12,961 nt of DNA from contig JACNFI010000378.1 of the NCBI GenBank assembly GCA_014384665.1, forward strand, positions 1 through 12,961. Reading direction: 5' to 3'. Made by a program: the position numbers and the translations under genes. The number at the start of each line of letters is the position of its first letter. The first letter of the stretch is position 1. A model generated the notes under the pieces. It saw only the letters and a list, made by a program, of their open reading frames with translations. It made no database searches and was not told the DNA's origin. The stretch comes from Candidatus Cloacimonadota bacterium (GTDB taxonomy: Bacteria > Cloacimonadota > Cloacimonadia > JGIOTU-2). Positions 1 to 7,391 of the stretch are shown in pieces.

Positions 1-207
1 GACTGATGGCGGACACTTTTCTGTTTGTACGCCCTAATACGGTTTGTTGCATATAAATTCCTCTTGTTTTGCCCTAAATTTAGAAAATTTTTGCTTTATT
101 AATGCGACCATTTAACAGGTAATGATAGATATAATTTTTTCTCGATGAGATAATGGCATTGAGGAAGGATACTTAATTAGAGTCTGTCTATAATGTAGTG
201 CTTTATT
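1..207. other. gene-free stretch
   Basis: No open frame here has a credible start, ribosome-binding site or recognisable product. The only signal is a TATAAT box at 189-194 about 14 bases before a hairpin run that begins at 208. No good -35 hexamer was found at 16-18 bases from it, so it is only a weak promoter candidate. The beginning could be the tail of a gene outside the window, but no frame shows a recognisable protein end. Confidence 0.5.
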
Positions 208-410
208 TCTCCTCCGAAGGAGACCCTACTGCGGGTCATTAGCCCCATCATTTTCCGTAGGAACTCCTGCGGAGCATGGCGGGGTTACAGATACTACAAA
301 CACTATGACGCCGTTCACGGTGTTGTAAACGCTTAATATTCCAAATGATAAGGGCATGAATGCCCTGCTTGAATTTTGGTATATTCAAATCCCAGCCCTC
401 AAGGGCTGGG
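208..410. repeat. array of six short hairpins, structured element of unknown nature
   Basis: Six inverted repeats follow one another. TCTCCT/AGGAGA is at 208-223 with loop CCGA. GACCC/GGGTC is at 222-237. TCCGTAGG/CCTGCGGA with one G-T pair is at 254-273. ACGCCG/CGGTGT is at 308-323 with loop TTCA. AGGGCA/TGCCCT is at 351-366 with loop TGAA. CCCAGCCC/GGGCTGGG is at 391-410 with loop TCAA. The stretch looks more GC-rich than its surroundings. A minus-strand frame over 248-448 (66 codons) exists, but its peptide looks like a by-product of the palindromes. The element could be a structured RNA, a MITE-like repeat or a cluster of REP-type palindromes. The hairpins are visible; the function is unknown. 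Confidence 0.6.
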
Positions 411-721
411 TTATTGAAATAACTGCTCATTACTTTATAAACAAACACTAATTAGCTTTAAGAAACAGCGGTGGAAAATCTTTTGATTGCGGGGATAGTA
501 TTAAACTATGGTTCGTGTTGAATTGGTTCTTTTTACTGATGAGAAGGTAAACCAGTTTTCCTCATAAAAAAATATTTGAGGGTAGTTGTGATTGAACCAG
601 TTGCGAGAGGATAGGTTTCTTCGATCACGACAGGCGGTAAGCCTTTAGAAGAAATTTCTGAGTTTGTTGATTGAAAAAGTCCACTAAATCTTTAAATTTT
701 GATAATAACAAGAGGTAAAAA
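411..721. other. gene-free stretch upstream of radC
   Basis: I see no convincing gene. A minus-strand frame reading down to a stop at 501-503 is fluent for about 50 codons but lacks a start codon and has no recognisable family. Minor inverted matches (for example TGGTTC with GAACCA) are too short to interpret. The last bases contain the radC ribosome-binding site, AGAGGT at 711-716. Confidence 0.4.
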
Positions 722-1411
722 GTGAGTAACAGAAATATAAAAAAATCTATTACCATCAGAGACTTGCCAAAAGTTGATAGACCAAGAGAAAAACTAATAA
801 AATACGGACCAGAAAAACTCTCAAATTCAGAACTTTTAGCCATACTTTTGAGGACGGGTAAAAAAGGAGAAAATGTTGTAGAACTTGCAAGTAAGATATT
901 GAAAAAGTTTGGGGCGAAAAACTTAACAAACTTAGAATTTGATGAGTTGAAAAAGTATCCAGGATTGGGTCCTGCGAAGGCATGTGAGGTTGTGGCTTGT
1001 TTTGAACTTGGTAAAAGATTGCTCAAAGACAAAAAAGCACAGATTTATTTAAGCCCGAAAGATGTGTGGGATGAGTTAAAAGATTTACGAGACCACAAAA
1101 AAGAACATTTTGTCACATTTTTTCTTGACAGCAGAAATCAGGAAATAAAAAGAGAGATAATTTCTGTTGGTTCGCTGAATGCAAGTTTAGTCCATCCAAG
1201 AGAGGTATTTGAACCAGCAGTGAAGAATTTAGCGGCACAAGTAATTTTAGCCCACAATCATCCATCAGGTGATACCGATCCATCGGAAGAAGATTTGGAA
1301 ATGACAAAAAGATTGGTGGAAGCAGGAAAGATTTTAGGTATTGAGGTAGTGGATCATATTATTGTGACTAAAAATAGTTTTTTAAGTTTTAAGGAAAAAA
1401 ATTTAATATAA
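722..1411 (+). CDS. radC: RadC family protein (JAMM/MPN+ domain)
   Basis: This 229-residue protein is a full-length RadC family member. The N-terminal region carries the family's RPREKL and NSELLAILLRTG motifs (residues 21-46) and a helix-hairpin-helix-like YPGLGPAKA (79-87). The C-terminal MPN domain has the JAMM metal site HNHPSGD (178-184) followed by D191, which indicates an intact metalloprotease-type fold. The start is GTG at 722, supported by AGAGG at 711-715 with six bases of spacing. The historical name 'DNA repair protein' rests on an E. coli allele later attributed to recG, so the cellular role is uncertain. RadC relatives are often found in mobile or accessory regions, which fits the defence genes that follow. 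It is separated from abiEi by about 86 bases and is probably transcribed independently. Confidence 0.95.
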   Translation: MSNRNIKKSITIRDLPKVDRPREKLIKYGPEKLSNSELLAILLRTGKKGENVVELASKILKKFGAKNLTNLEFDELKKYPGLGPAKACEVVACFELGKRLLKDKKAQIYLSPKDVWDELKDLRDHKKEHFVTFFLDSRNQEIKREIISVGSLNASLVHPREVFEPAVKNLAAQVILAHNHPSGDTDPSEEDLEMTKRLVEAGKILGIEVVDHIIVTKNSFLSFKEKNLI

Positions 1412-1468
1412 GCAGAGATGTAGAAAAATTTGAGATGAATAAAAAGGGGTTTAATATTTTGTTTTTCT

Positions 1469-1484
1469 TGTATAAGTTTATACA
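1469..1484. promoter_or_regulatory. perfect palindrome, candidate AbiEi operator
   Basis: TGTATAA-GT-TTATACA is a perfect 16-base inverted repeat ending one base before the ribosome-binding site AGGAAG (1484-1489) of abiEi. Known AbiEi antitoxins repress their own operon by binding inverted repeats in the promoter. The position here, covering the likely promoter and touching the Shine-Dalgarno sequence, suits such autoregulation. The binding itself is inference. Confidence 0.5.
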
Positions 1485-1497
1485 GGAAGTATAAAAT

Positions 1498-2079
1498 ATG
1501 AAAAACATAGAAGCGGTTAAATTTTTACAAAATTCAGGGAAGAAAATTTTCAATCTTTCTGAAATAAAAAATCTTTTAGATATTGAAAAGGATAACACAG
1601 CATACAAAAAAGTAGAATCTTTAATAAAAGCGGATATATTAAAAAGAACAATAAAAGGCATTTATTATTTGACTTTTAATCCCCCATCAGATTTTGAGTT
1701 AGCCAATTCAATTTATCAGCCATCTTATGTTTCTTTAGCTTCAGCTTTAACTTTCTATGGTATCCTTGTTCAGGTACCATATGAGGTTACTTCAGTCAGT
1801 CCTAAACTGACAAAAAAAATAAAATTTGATAAAAAATCCTTTACCTATTCACATATTTCACCAGATTATTTTTGGGGATATCAAAAAGTGGAGGGATTTT
1901 TAATTGCTTTACCTGAAAAGGCACTGATAGATTCGCTCTTTTTTATGAGTTTAGGATGGATTTCAGTCAATTATGATGAACTTTTTCTGGACGAGATTGA
2001 TTACAAAAAGTTTTTAGAAATGAGCAAAAAAATTAAGAACCCTGTTTTTCACAGATTTTTAAAGAAAATTAAGTTATGA
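1498..2079 (+). CDS. abiEi: AbiEi-type antitoxin / winged-helix transcriptional regulator
   Basis: This 193-residue protein matches the antitoxin of type IV (AbiE) toxin-antitoxin systems. The N-terminal 60 residues look like a winged helix-turn-helix (NLSEIKNLLDIE through KRTIKGIYYL). The middle carries the family signature PSYVSLASALTFYGI (75-89) and the later ALPEKALIDSLFF motif (137-149). The ATG at 1498 is preceded by AGGAAG. Its stop overlaps the start of the next gene (ATGA), a typical translational coupling for this pair. In studied systems AbiEi represses the operon and counteracts the nucleotidyltransferase toxin without forming a tight complex with it. I see no frameshift. The family call is firm; the anti-phage role here is inferred. 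Confidence 0.88.
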   Translation: MKNIEAVKFLQNSGKKIFNLSEIKNLLDIEKDNTAYKKVESLIKADILKRTIKGIYYLTFNPPSDFELANSIYQPSYVSLASALTFYGILVQVPYEVTSVSPKLTKKIKFDKKSFTYSHISPDYFWGYQKVEGFLIALPEKALIDSLFFMSLGWISVNYDELFLDEIDYKKFLEMSKKIKNPVFHRFLKKIKL

Positions 2080-2861
2080 TAACGAACGATCAAATACAGG
2101 AATTATCAAAAAAAATAGGAATAGACCAAGAAACAATTTTAAGAGAATACCTTCAAATTCTATTTTTAAAGAATATTTATACTGAGAAAGAGTCGGGAAA
2201 GATTTTTTTTAAAGGAGGAACAGCGATTCATCTGCTTTTGGGGGCATCAAGATTTTCAATGGACTTAGATTTTACTTCTTTGATATTTTCAAGTTCTCTT
2301 GATGGGTTAATGAACAGAATTATTAAAAGAATGAATTTAGAAGCTGGAGAAATCGTATTAAAATCATCAAAGAAAAAAATCAATCATTCCTACTCAAAAA
2401 TTCTTTCGTATTATACAGAAGCAAGGAAATACCCTTTAAATATTTCAATAGATTTTTCATTAAGAGAAAAGCCAGTTAAAAAGATTAAAAAAACGATTTT
2501 GAAAACAGATTATCCAATAGGTGGTTTGCCCATCGTTACACATTTAGATTGGCAGGAGATTTTAGCAGAAAAAATTAGAGCAATTCTGGTTCGCGAAAAG
2601 GGAAGAGATTTATATGATCTTTACTATTTGATTTTAAAAAATATTCAGGTTGATTGGGAAATTGTTGAAGAAAAATTGAAAATATATCCCAAATTAAAAA
2701 AGAAGTTTAATATTGGTGCTCTTTTCAGCAGAATTGAAAAATTCGAAAATAGAGAGTTAAAGAAGGATTTAGCTCAATTTTTACCGGAGTCGGAAAGAGG
2801 CGCTCTTTTACCAATATTGAAAGATGAGTTAATTAAAGAACTGGAAAAGTGGAAGAAATAA
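2076..2861 (+). CDS. abiEii: AbiEii/AbiGii-type nucleotidyltransferase toxin
   Basis: This 261-residue protein is a DNA polymerase beta-like nucleotidyltransferase of the AbiEii family. It shows the glycine motif FKGGTA (45-50), then SMDLDF with the metal-binding aspartates D63 and D65 (61-66). Downstream is LAEKIRAI with K166, followed by REKGRDLYDLYYL (173-185), the family's motif IV. The toxins of this family transfer nucleotides to cellular targets (tRNA in MenT relatives) and cause growth arrest or abortive infection. The start overlaps the abiEi stop by four bases, so the two genes are almost certainly one operon. All motifs are intact and the length is normal, so the pair is probably functional. 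The exact target cannot be told from sequence. Confidence 0.9.
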   Translation: MITNDQIQELSKKIGIDQETILREYLQILFLKNIYTEKESGKIFFKGGTAIHLLLGASRFSMDLDFTSLIFSSSLDGLMNRIIKRMNLEAGEIVLKSSKKKINHSYSKILSYYTEARKYPLNISIDFSLREKPVKKIKKTILKTDYPIGGLPIVTHLDWQEILAEKIRAILVREKGRDLYDLYYLILKNIQVDWEIVEEKLKIYPKLKKKFNIGALFSRIEKFENRELKKDLAQFLPESERGALLPILKDELIKELEKWKK

Positions 2862-2958
2862 AGATAAAGAATTGGACCAGATAAAGGTGGATACTGGAAG
2901 GTTGTGGAGTGAGATTTGGGTTTTTTACGTTTTAAAGAGAGGGGTTTAATTTAAAAAT

Positions 2959-4779
2959 ATGAACAAGATAACATACAAACCGCCAAAAGAAAAAGTTAAA
3001 GCTGAGCCTGAAGAGTTTTTATCGGCTGGGGAGGATAAGAAATATATTACATTTAGTAGAGATAAAAGTAAAGTTACGTACAATGCAATAGATAAAACTT
3101 ATAGCTTCAAAAATCCTGAGGAAAAGGTTCGGGCTTCTTTTTATGTTGAATTGATCGAAAAGTATAATTACCCTGAAAACAGACTGGATACAGAAGTTGT
3201 TGTTCCCCGCAGAACACCATCTGACAAGGCAGATATTGTGATTTTTGAAGATGATGAAAAGAAAAAGCCCTATCTTGTTGTCGAATGTAAAAAAGATGGA
3301 ATTACGGATGCAGAATTTAAACAGGCAATTGAGCAGGTTTTTGGCAATGCTAATAGTTTAAGGGCTAAATTTGCTGCGGTTGTTGCCGGCCATACAAGAA
3401 CAGTTTTTAATGTTGCTGGTTTTAAACCAAGCGAAAGAGAAAAAAATGTCATTTCCGATATTCCCCGCAAATATGGTGCTGCGCCCAAATATAGATTTTT
3501 CAAAGGAGGTTCTGAAACAGATCTAACAATTGTTTTAAAAGAGGAACTGATTAGAGCATTAGAAAAGTCTCATGATACTGTTTGGCAGGGTGGGAAATTA
3601 GCACCAACTGCAGCTTTTGATGAAGTATCCAAACTACTTTTCTGTAAGTTAAGAGACGAAAAGTCAACAAAAAGAAGAGATTCATATAAGTTCCAAATTG
3701 GAACACATGAAACAGCAGAAGAAGTTTACGAACGAATAAATTCCATTTATCATAAAGCAAAAAGTGAAGACTCTGAGGTTTTTAAAGACGATATAAGATT
3801 AGACCCAAAAGTGATTTATGCAGTAGTGGAGCATTTACAAAGTATTAATTTTAACAAGACTGAATTAGACACAAAGGGTGTTGCTTTTGAGAGATTTATG
3901 GAAGATTTCTTTAAGGGGAAAATGGGGCAATTTTTCACTCCAAGAGAAATTATAAATTTCTGTGTTAAAATACTAAAACCGGATAGAAGTGATTTGATTT
4001 TAGACCCAGCATGCGGTAGTGGTGGATTTCTTCTTAATACAATGGATAAAGTTAAAAAAGAAGCAGAAAGCAATTATGATGAAAGAGAAGCATGGGAACA
4101 TTGGCATAAATTTGCGATGAATAATATTTTTGGAATTGAGATCAATGACCAGATTGCAAGAGTGTGCAAAATGAATATGATTATTCATGACGATGGGCAC
4201 ACAAACATAATAAGTACAGATTCACTGCGAAATGTAGATGAAATTTTCGATATCCATAGAAGTTTTAAAATGGATTACTTCGATATTATTCTAACAAATC
4301 CCCCGTTTGGTGCAACAGTAAAATCAACGGAAAAGGATTATTTAGATAAATTTGATCTTGGTGCAAAAATTAAAAAAAGGAAATCTCAAAAAACAGAGGT
4401 TTTGTTTATAGAGCGGTGTATTAATTTTGTTAAACCGAAAACAGGAAAAATCGGGATCGTGCTACCTGATGGAATTTTGACTAATTCCTCTTTACAGTAT
4501 GTCCGTGATTTTATAATGGAAAACTGCCAGATTCTGGCAGCTATTTCTCTACCACAATTAGCATTCAGCCATTTTGGCGCTGGTGTTAAATCATCTTTGG
4601 TTTTTGTTAGAAAGAAAGGAAAAGACGAAAAAACTGGCAATTATCCTATTTTTATGGCGATTGCTGAACATATCGGCTATGATGCAACAGGAAGAAAAGA
4701 CCCAATAAATGATTTGGATAAAATTTTAGTTGAGTATAGAAAGTTTGAGAAAAAACCTAAGTCTTACGAGAGCTGTTAA
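2959..4779 (+). CDS. hsdM: N6-adenine DNA methylase (HsdM-like) with N-terminal HsdR_N nuclease domain
   Basis: This 606-residue protein has two parts. Residues about 50-190 resemble the HsdR N-terminal domain: ADIVIF with D92, then LVVECKK with E109 and K111, which gives a D-X16-E-X-K pattern of PD-(D/E)XK nucleases, followed by the glutamine region QAIEQVFGNAN (122-132). Residues about 220-570 are a gamma-type adenine methylase: GQFFTP (323-328), the AdoMet motif DPACGSGGF (349-357) and the catalytic NPPF (447-450). Two bases separate it from hsdS, so the two are one operon. No HsdR helicase subunit is in the window, so the fused nuclease domain may provide cleavage as in BcgI-like type IIB enzymes. 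The Shine-Dalgarno is weak (AGAGGGG lies about 15 bases upstream), so the start could differ. Confidence 0.9.
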   Translation: MNKITYKPPKEKVKAEPEEFLSAGEDKKYITFSRDKSKVTYNAIDKTYSFKNPEEKVRASFYVELIEKYNYPENRLDTEVVVPRRTPSDKADIVIFEDDEKKKPYLVVECKKDGITDAEFKQAIEQVFGNANSLRAKFAAVVAGHTRTVFNVAGFKPSEREKNVISDIPRKYGAAPKYRFFKGGSETDLTIVLKEELIRALEKSHDTVWQGGKLAPTAAFDEVSKLLFCKLRDEKSTKRRDSYKFQIGTHETAEEVYERINSIYHKAKSEDSEVFKDDIRLDPKVIYAVVEHLQSINFNKTELDTKGVAFERFMEDFFKGKMGQFFTPREIINFCVKILKPDRSDLILDPACGSGGFLLNTMDKVKKEAESNYDEREAWEHWHKFAMNNIFGIEINDQIARVCKMNMIIHDDGHTNIISTDSLRNVDEIFDIHRSFKMDYFDIILTNPPFGATVKSTEKDYLDKFDLGAKIKKRKSQKTEVLFIERCINFVKPKTGKIGIVLPDGILTNSSLQYVRDFIMENCQILAAISLPQLAFSHFGAGVKSSLVFVRKKGKDEKTGNYPIFMAIAEHIGYDATGRKDPINDLDKILVEYRKFEKKPKSYESC

Positions 4780-4781
4780 AG

Positions 4782-6158
4782 ATGGAATGCTTTTGTGTAA
4801 ATAGTCAAGAAATTGAGAATAGAATAGACCCTCACTTTTACAGACCTGAATTTATTGAATTTTATGAAAAATTGGAAAAATCTAAATTTAAAACAATTGG
4901 CGAGATTTCCGAAAAGGTAACGAGTGGAGCAACACCATTATCAAAAGGCGATTCTTATACAACACAAAAAGAGGGTATTCCATTTATTAGAAGTGGTGAT
5001 ATAAACGAGGATAAAAGCATTAATTTTGATGAAGTGCTTTACATAAAAAAGGATATTCACGAAAAAAAACTTAAAGGTTCAAAATTGAAGAAAGGTGATC
5101 TTTTAATCGCTATTGTTGGGGCAACAATCGGGCAGGTTTCAATTTATGATTATGATAGAGAAGCGAACATAAATCAAGCAATAGCATTAGTAAGGTTAAA
5201 TGAAGAAGTAAACAGTGAATATGTTAAGGCGTTTATGATTTCTACATTGGGGCAAAAGCAACTAGTCAGAATTAAACGACCTGTTGCTAGAGCAAATATA
5301 AATCTTGATGAAATTAGAAGTATAAAAATAATTCTTCCAACTTTAGAAATCCAAAACCACATCGTTAAAATAATAGATAATGCCTACAAAATTAAAAAGC
5401 AAAAAGAGAAAGAAACACAACAACTTTTGGATTCTTTCGAAGATTTACTTCATAAGGAAAAAATCTTAAACCTAAAAAGAACTCAACAACAAAAAATTTT
5501 TTCAATAAACCTTGAGGATTTAGATGGCGCACTTAATCCTGAAAGGTATGCAAATCAAATACAATATGATAGTTCCGTAGATTGGATACAAATAAATAAG
5601 ATAGGTGATGTTTGCAGAAATACTTTTGATCCAGAAAAATCAAACCCTGAAGACACCTATTCTCTAATGAGGATTGATGATTTAGCTAACAATCCAATCT
5701 CAGCTGTAACTCGTAATGTAAAAGGGAAAGATGTTAATGGAATTGTCTTAAAAGTTCAAACAAATGATGTTCTAATAGCAAGACTTGGACCATCAATAGA
5801 AAACAAAAAATTTATATTAGCTCCAAAATCAAGCTTTAAGCTCATTTCCTCAAATGAATTTATTTGCCTAAGATGTTATGAGAAAAACAATCCTTATTTT
5901 GCTCTTCACCTTTTAAGAACAGATTTCTACAATAACCTTATGATTCAAAAAACTCGTGGTGCAACGCCAAGTCGTAGAAGATTATCTCATGAAGATTTTT
6001 CTGAGCTACCAATCCCCAAAATTGATATTAAAATCCAAAATAAAATTGCTGACGAAGTAAAAAAGAGAATGCAAAAAGTAGAGCAGTTGCAGAAAGAAGC
6101 AAAAGAACTTTTGGAACAAGCAAAAGATAAAATAGAACAAATTATTTTAAAGAATTAA
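4782..6158 (+). CDS. hsdS: type I-like restriction-modification specificity subunit
   Basis: This 458-residue protein has the classic HsdS layout. A first target-recognition domain spans roughly residues 35-185 and ends in RANINLDEIRSIKIILP. A helical conserved region follows (186-240, EIQNHIVKIIDNAYKIKKQ). A second target-recognition domain spans about 265-412 and ends in RRLSHEDFSELPIP. A closing coiled coil runs from 413 to 458 (KIADEVKKRMQKVEQLQKEA). The opening RIDPHFYRPEF is typical of many HsdS proteins that lie next to HsdR_N-fused methylases. With two recognition domains the complex should recognise a bipartite asymmetric site. The gene starts two bases after the hsdM stop. Its C-terminal coiled coil is closely echoed by remnants at 7392-7469, 9116-9220 and 10657-10782. 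Confidence 0.93.
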   Translation: MECFCVNSQEIENRIDPHFYRPEFIEFYEKLEKSKFKTIGEISEKVTSGATPLSKGDSYTTQKEGIPFIRSGDINEDKSINFDEVLYIKKDIHEKKLKGSKLKKGDLLIAIVGATIGQVSIYDYDREANINQAIALVRLNEEVNSEYVKAFMISTLGQKQLVRIKRPVARANINLDEIRSIKIILPTLEIQNHIVKIIDNAYKIKKQKEKETQQLLDSFEDLLHKEKILNLKRTQQQKIFSINLEDLDGALNPERYANQIQYDSSVDWIQINKIGDVCRNTFDPEKSNPEDTYSLMRIDDLANNPISAVTRNVKGKDVNGIVLKVQTNDVLIARLGPSIENKKFILAPKSSFKLISSNEFICLRCYEKNNPYFALHLLRTDFYNNLMIQKTRGATPSRRRLSHEDFSELPIPKIDIKIQNKIADEVKKRMQKVEQLQKEAKELLEQAKDKIEQIILKN

Positions 6159-6390
6159 CAAAAAATAAGGAGTTATTATGATTGGCAAAATACAAAGAGT
6201 TCCAATAAAAACAATCTGGGAAAATGAAGCTTTTGATTTTACTCCCTGGTTACGAGACAATATTGATGTCTTAAATGATATTACAGAATTTAACCTATTA
6301 AGTGCAGAAAGTGAACAAAAAGCTGGAACATTCAGTATTGACATAGTTGCAGAAGATGAATCTGGTAATCCAATAATTGTAGAAAATCAA

Positions 6391-6416
6391 TATTGTCATC
6401 CTCAACTTGATTGGGG
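6391..6416. mobile_element. 26-bp palindromic insertion in DUF4268 gene
   Basis: These bases separate VENQ from IGKSDHDHLG and shift the frame. The core ATCCTCAA-CTTGA-TTGGGGAT is an imperfect hairpin (one G-T pair). It matches, with compensatory changes, a widespread bacterial palindromic repeat that I remember as TGTCATCCTGAACTTG then TTCAGGAT, which often appears in proteins as CHPELDSG. Here it reads CHPQLDWG. The insertion ends are ambiguous by a few bases. The mechanism of spread of such elements is not known. Confidence 0.65.
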
Positions 6417-6965
6417 ATTGGTAAGAGTGACCATGATCACCTTGGAAAACTATTAACATATTTTAGTTTTGTTGAAGCAAAAGGTGCTATCTGGATTGTA
6501 GAAGAGCCAAGACCTGAACATATAAAAGCAATTTCCTTACTTAACGAAATTTCTTCTTCTCCATTTTATTTAATAAAAGTGGAAGCTATAAAAATTGAAG
6601 AATCCCTTCCTGCTCCATTATTTACTGTTATTGTTGGTCCTAGTGAAGAGTCAAAAGATGTTGGTATAATTAAAAAAGATATTGCAGAAAGATATAAAAT
6701 AAGGTTTGAATTCTGGAAAGAACTTCTTGGTAAAGCAAACAAAAAGACAAAACTTCATTCAAATATTTCACCTGGTAAAGAAGGTTGGATTGGTACATCT
6801 GCAGGCAAAAGAGGTTTAGGTTTTAATTATGGTATACGCCAGCATTCGTCATCTATTGAATTGTATATTGATAGAGGTTCTGAGGCTAAAGAAGAAAACG
6901 ATAAGATTTTTGATTTTCTTTTTAAAAATAAGGATGAGATAGAAGAAAATTTTGGTTCTGAATTA

Positions 6966-7007
6966 CCTGTCCTGTGAAATATTCTCTTTCTATTTCACCT
7001 GGGATTA
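6966..7007. mobile_element. 42-bp hairpin insertion with in-frame stop in DUF4268 gene
   Basis: The segment interrupts the gene between GSEL and WQPLENRRAC. It holds GTGAAATA (6974-6981) and TATTTCAC (6991-6998), a perfect 8-bp stem with a nine-base loop, extended outward by TCCT pairing with GGGA (6970-7004) across a two-base bulge. The length keeps the frame, but the stem carries a TGA at 6975-6977. The triplet TTA stands on both sides (6963-6965 and 7005-7007), consistent with a short target duplication. Confidence 0.65.
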
Positions 7008-7207
7008 TGGCAACCATTAGAAAATCGTCGTGCTTGCAGAATTAGTAAAAATTTTGAAATTGGTGGTTATAAAGATAATGATAAATGGAATGATATACAT
7101 AACACTTTAATTGATGCTATGATTAATTTTGTTAGAGCAATGAAACCTTTTATCAAAAAAATTGATTTTTAGTAGTTACCCTGTAAAGTGTGTTACCAGA
7201 TGAAAAA

Positions 7208-7281
7208 GTGTTGATCTAACACCATTTATAATGGTGTTTAGATAATAAAAATACAGGATTACAAATCCTGTAAGATCAACA
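7208..7281. ncRNA. three-way-junction inverted-repeat element, candidate structured RNA or DNA site
   Basis: Three perfect 9-bp stems are nested as a three-way junction. The closing stem is TGTTGATCT (7209-7217) with AGATCAACA (7273-7281). The first arm is AACACCATT (7218-7226), loop TAT, AATGGTGTT (7230-7238). The second arm is TACAGGATT (7252-7260), loop ACA, AATCCTGTA (7264-7272). Arms abut the closing stem directly, and 13 bases (7239-7251) join the arms. GTGTT (7208-7212) could instead pair with AACAC (7218-7222), and AGAT at 7240 could replace AGAT at 7273, so alternative folds exist. I do not recognise a known RNA family. A palindromic repeat or a recombination site is equally possible, and the strand is unknown. 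Confidence 0.5.
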
Positions 7282-7391
7282 ATAAATAAGATCTTTCAGA
7301 AACCATTTGACAATACTAAAGGGTGATACTCCCTGATTTTTGATTTTCATTTTTTATGATTTTTTAACGTAGAATATAGAAATCAAATTAA

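Larger units (their letters stand above)
6178..7172 (+). pseudogene. DUF4268-type protein, interrupted by two small hairpin insertions
   Basis: The gene starts at ATG 6178 after TAAGGAG (6166-6172), 19 bases behind hsdS, so it belongs to the RM operon. Segment one (6178-6390, 71 codons) has FSIDIVAED and IIVENQ, a D...E-x-Q core that looks like a variant PD-(D/E)XK nuclease. Segment two (6417-6965) is in another frame and begins IGKSDHDHLGKLLTY, exactly what should follow VENQ, and includes AIWIVEEPRPEHIKAI. Segment three (7008-7169) reads WQPLENRRACRIS to the final KPFIKKIDF. Between them lie 26 inserted bases (6391-6416, frame change) and 42 inserted bases (6966-7007, in-frame TGA at 6975). 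Removing both gives about 308 continuous residues. The family call is from memory of these motifs. It is probably inactive, with truncated products ending at 6456 or 6977. Confidence 0.82.

Noticed and set aside
248..448. Minus-strand 66-codon open frame
   Set aside because: It runs through the hairpin array, has no clear ribosome-binding site and the peptide matches no family I can name; likely a by-product of the palindromes.
501..640. Fluent minus-strand reading frame of about 50 codons ending at 501
   Set aside because: No start codon, no recognisable motif, and a stop closes it on both sides; not enough to call a gene fragment.
625..1032. Minus-strand 135-codon frame
   Set aside because: It is antisense to radC, whose motifs are intact; a shadow frame.
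7308..7340. TTGACA with GATACT and a GGG/CCC stem as a promoter or terminator
   Set aside because: The spacing is wrong for a promoter and the stem is only four pairs, although T-rich DNA follows.
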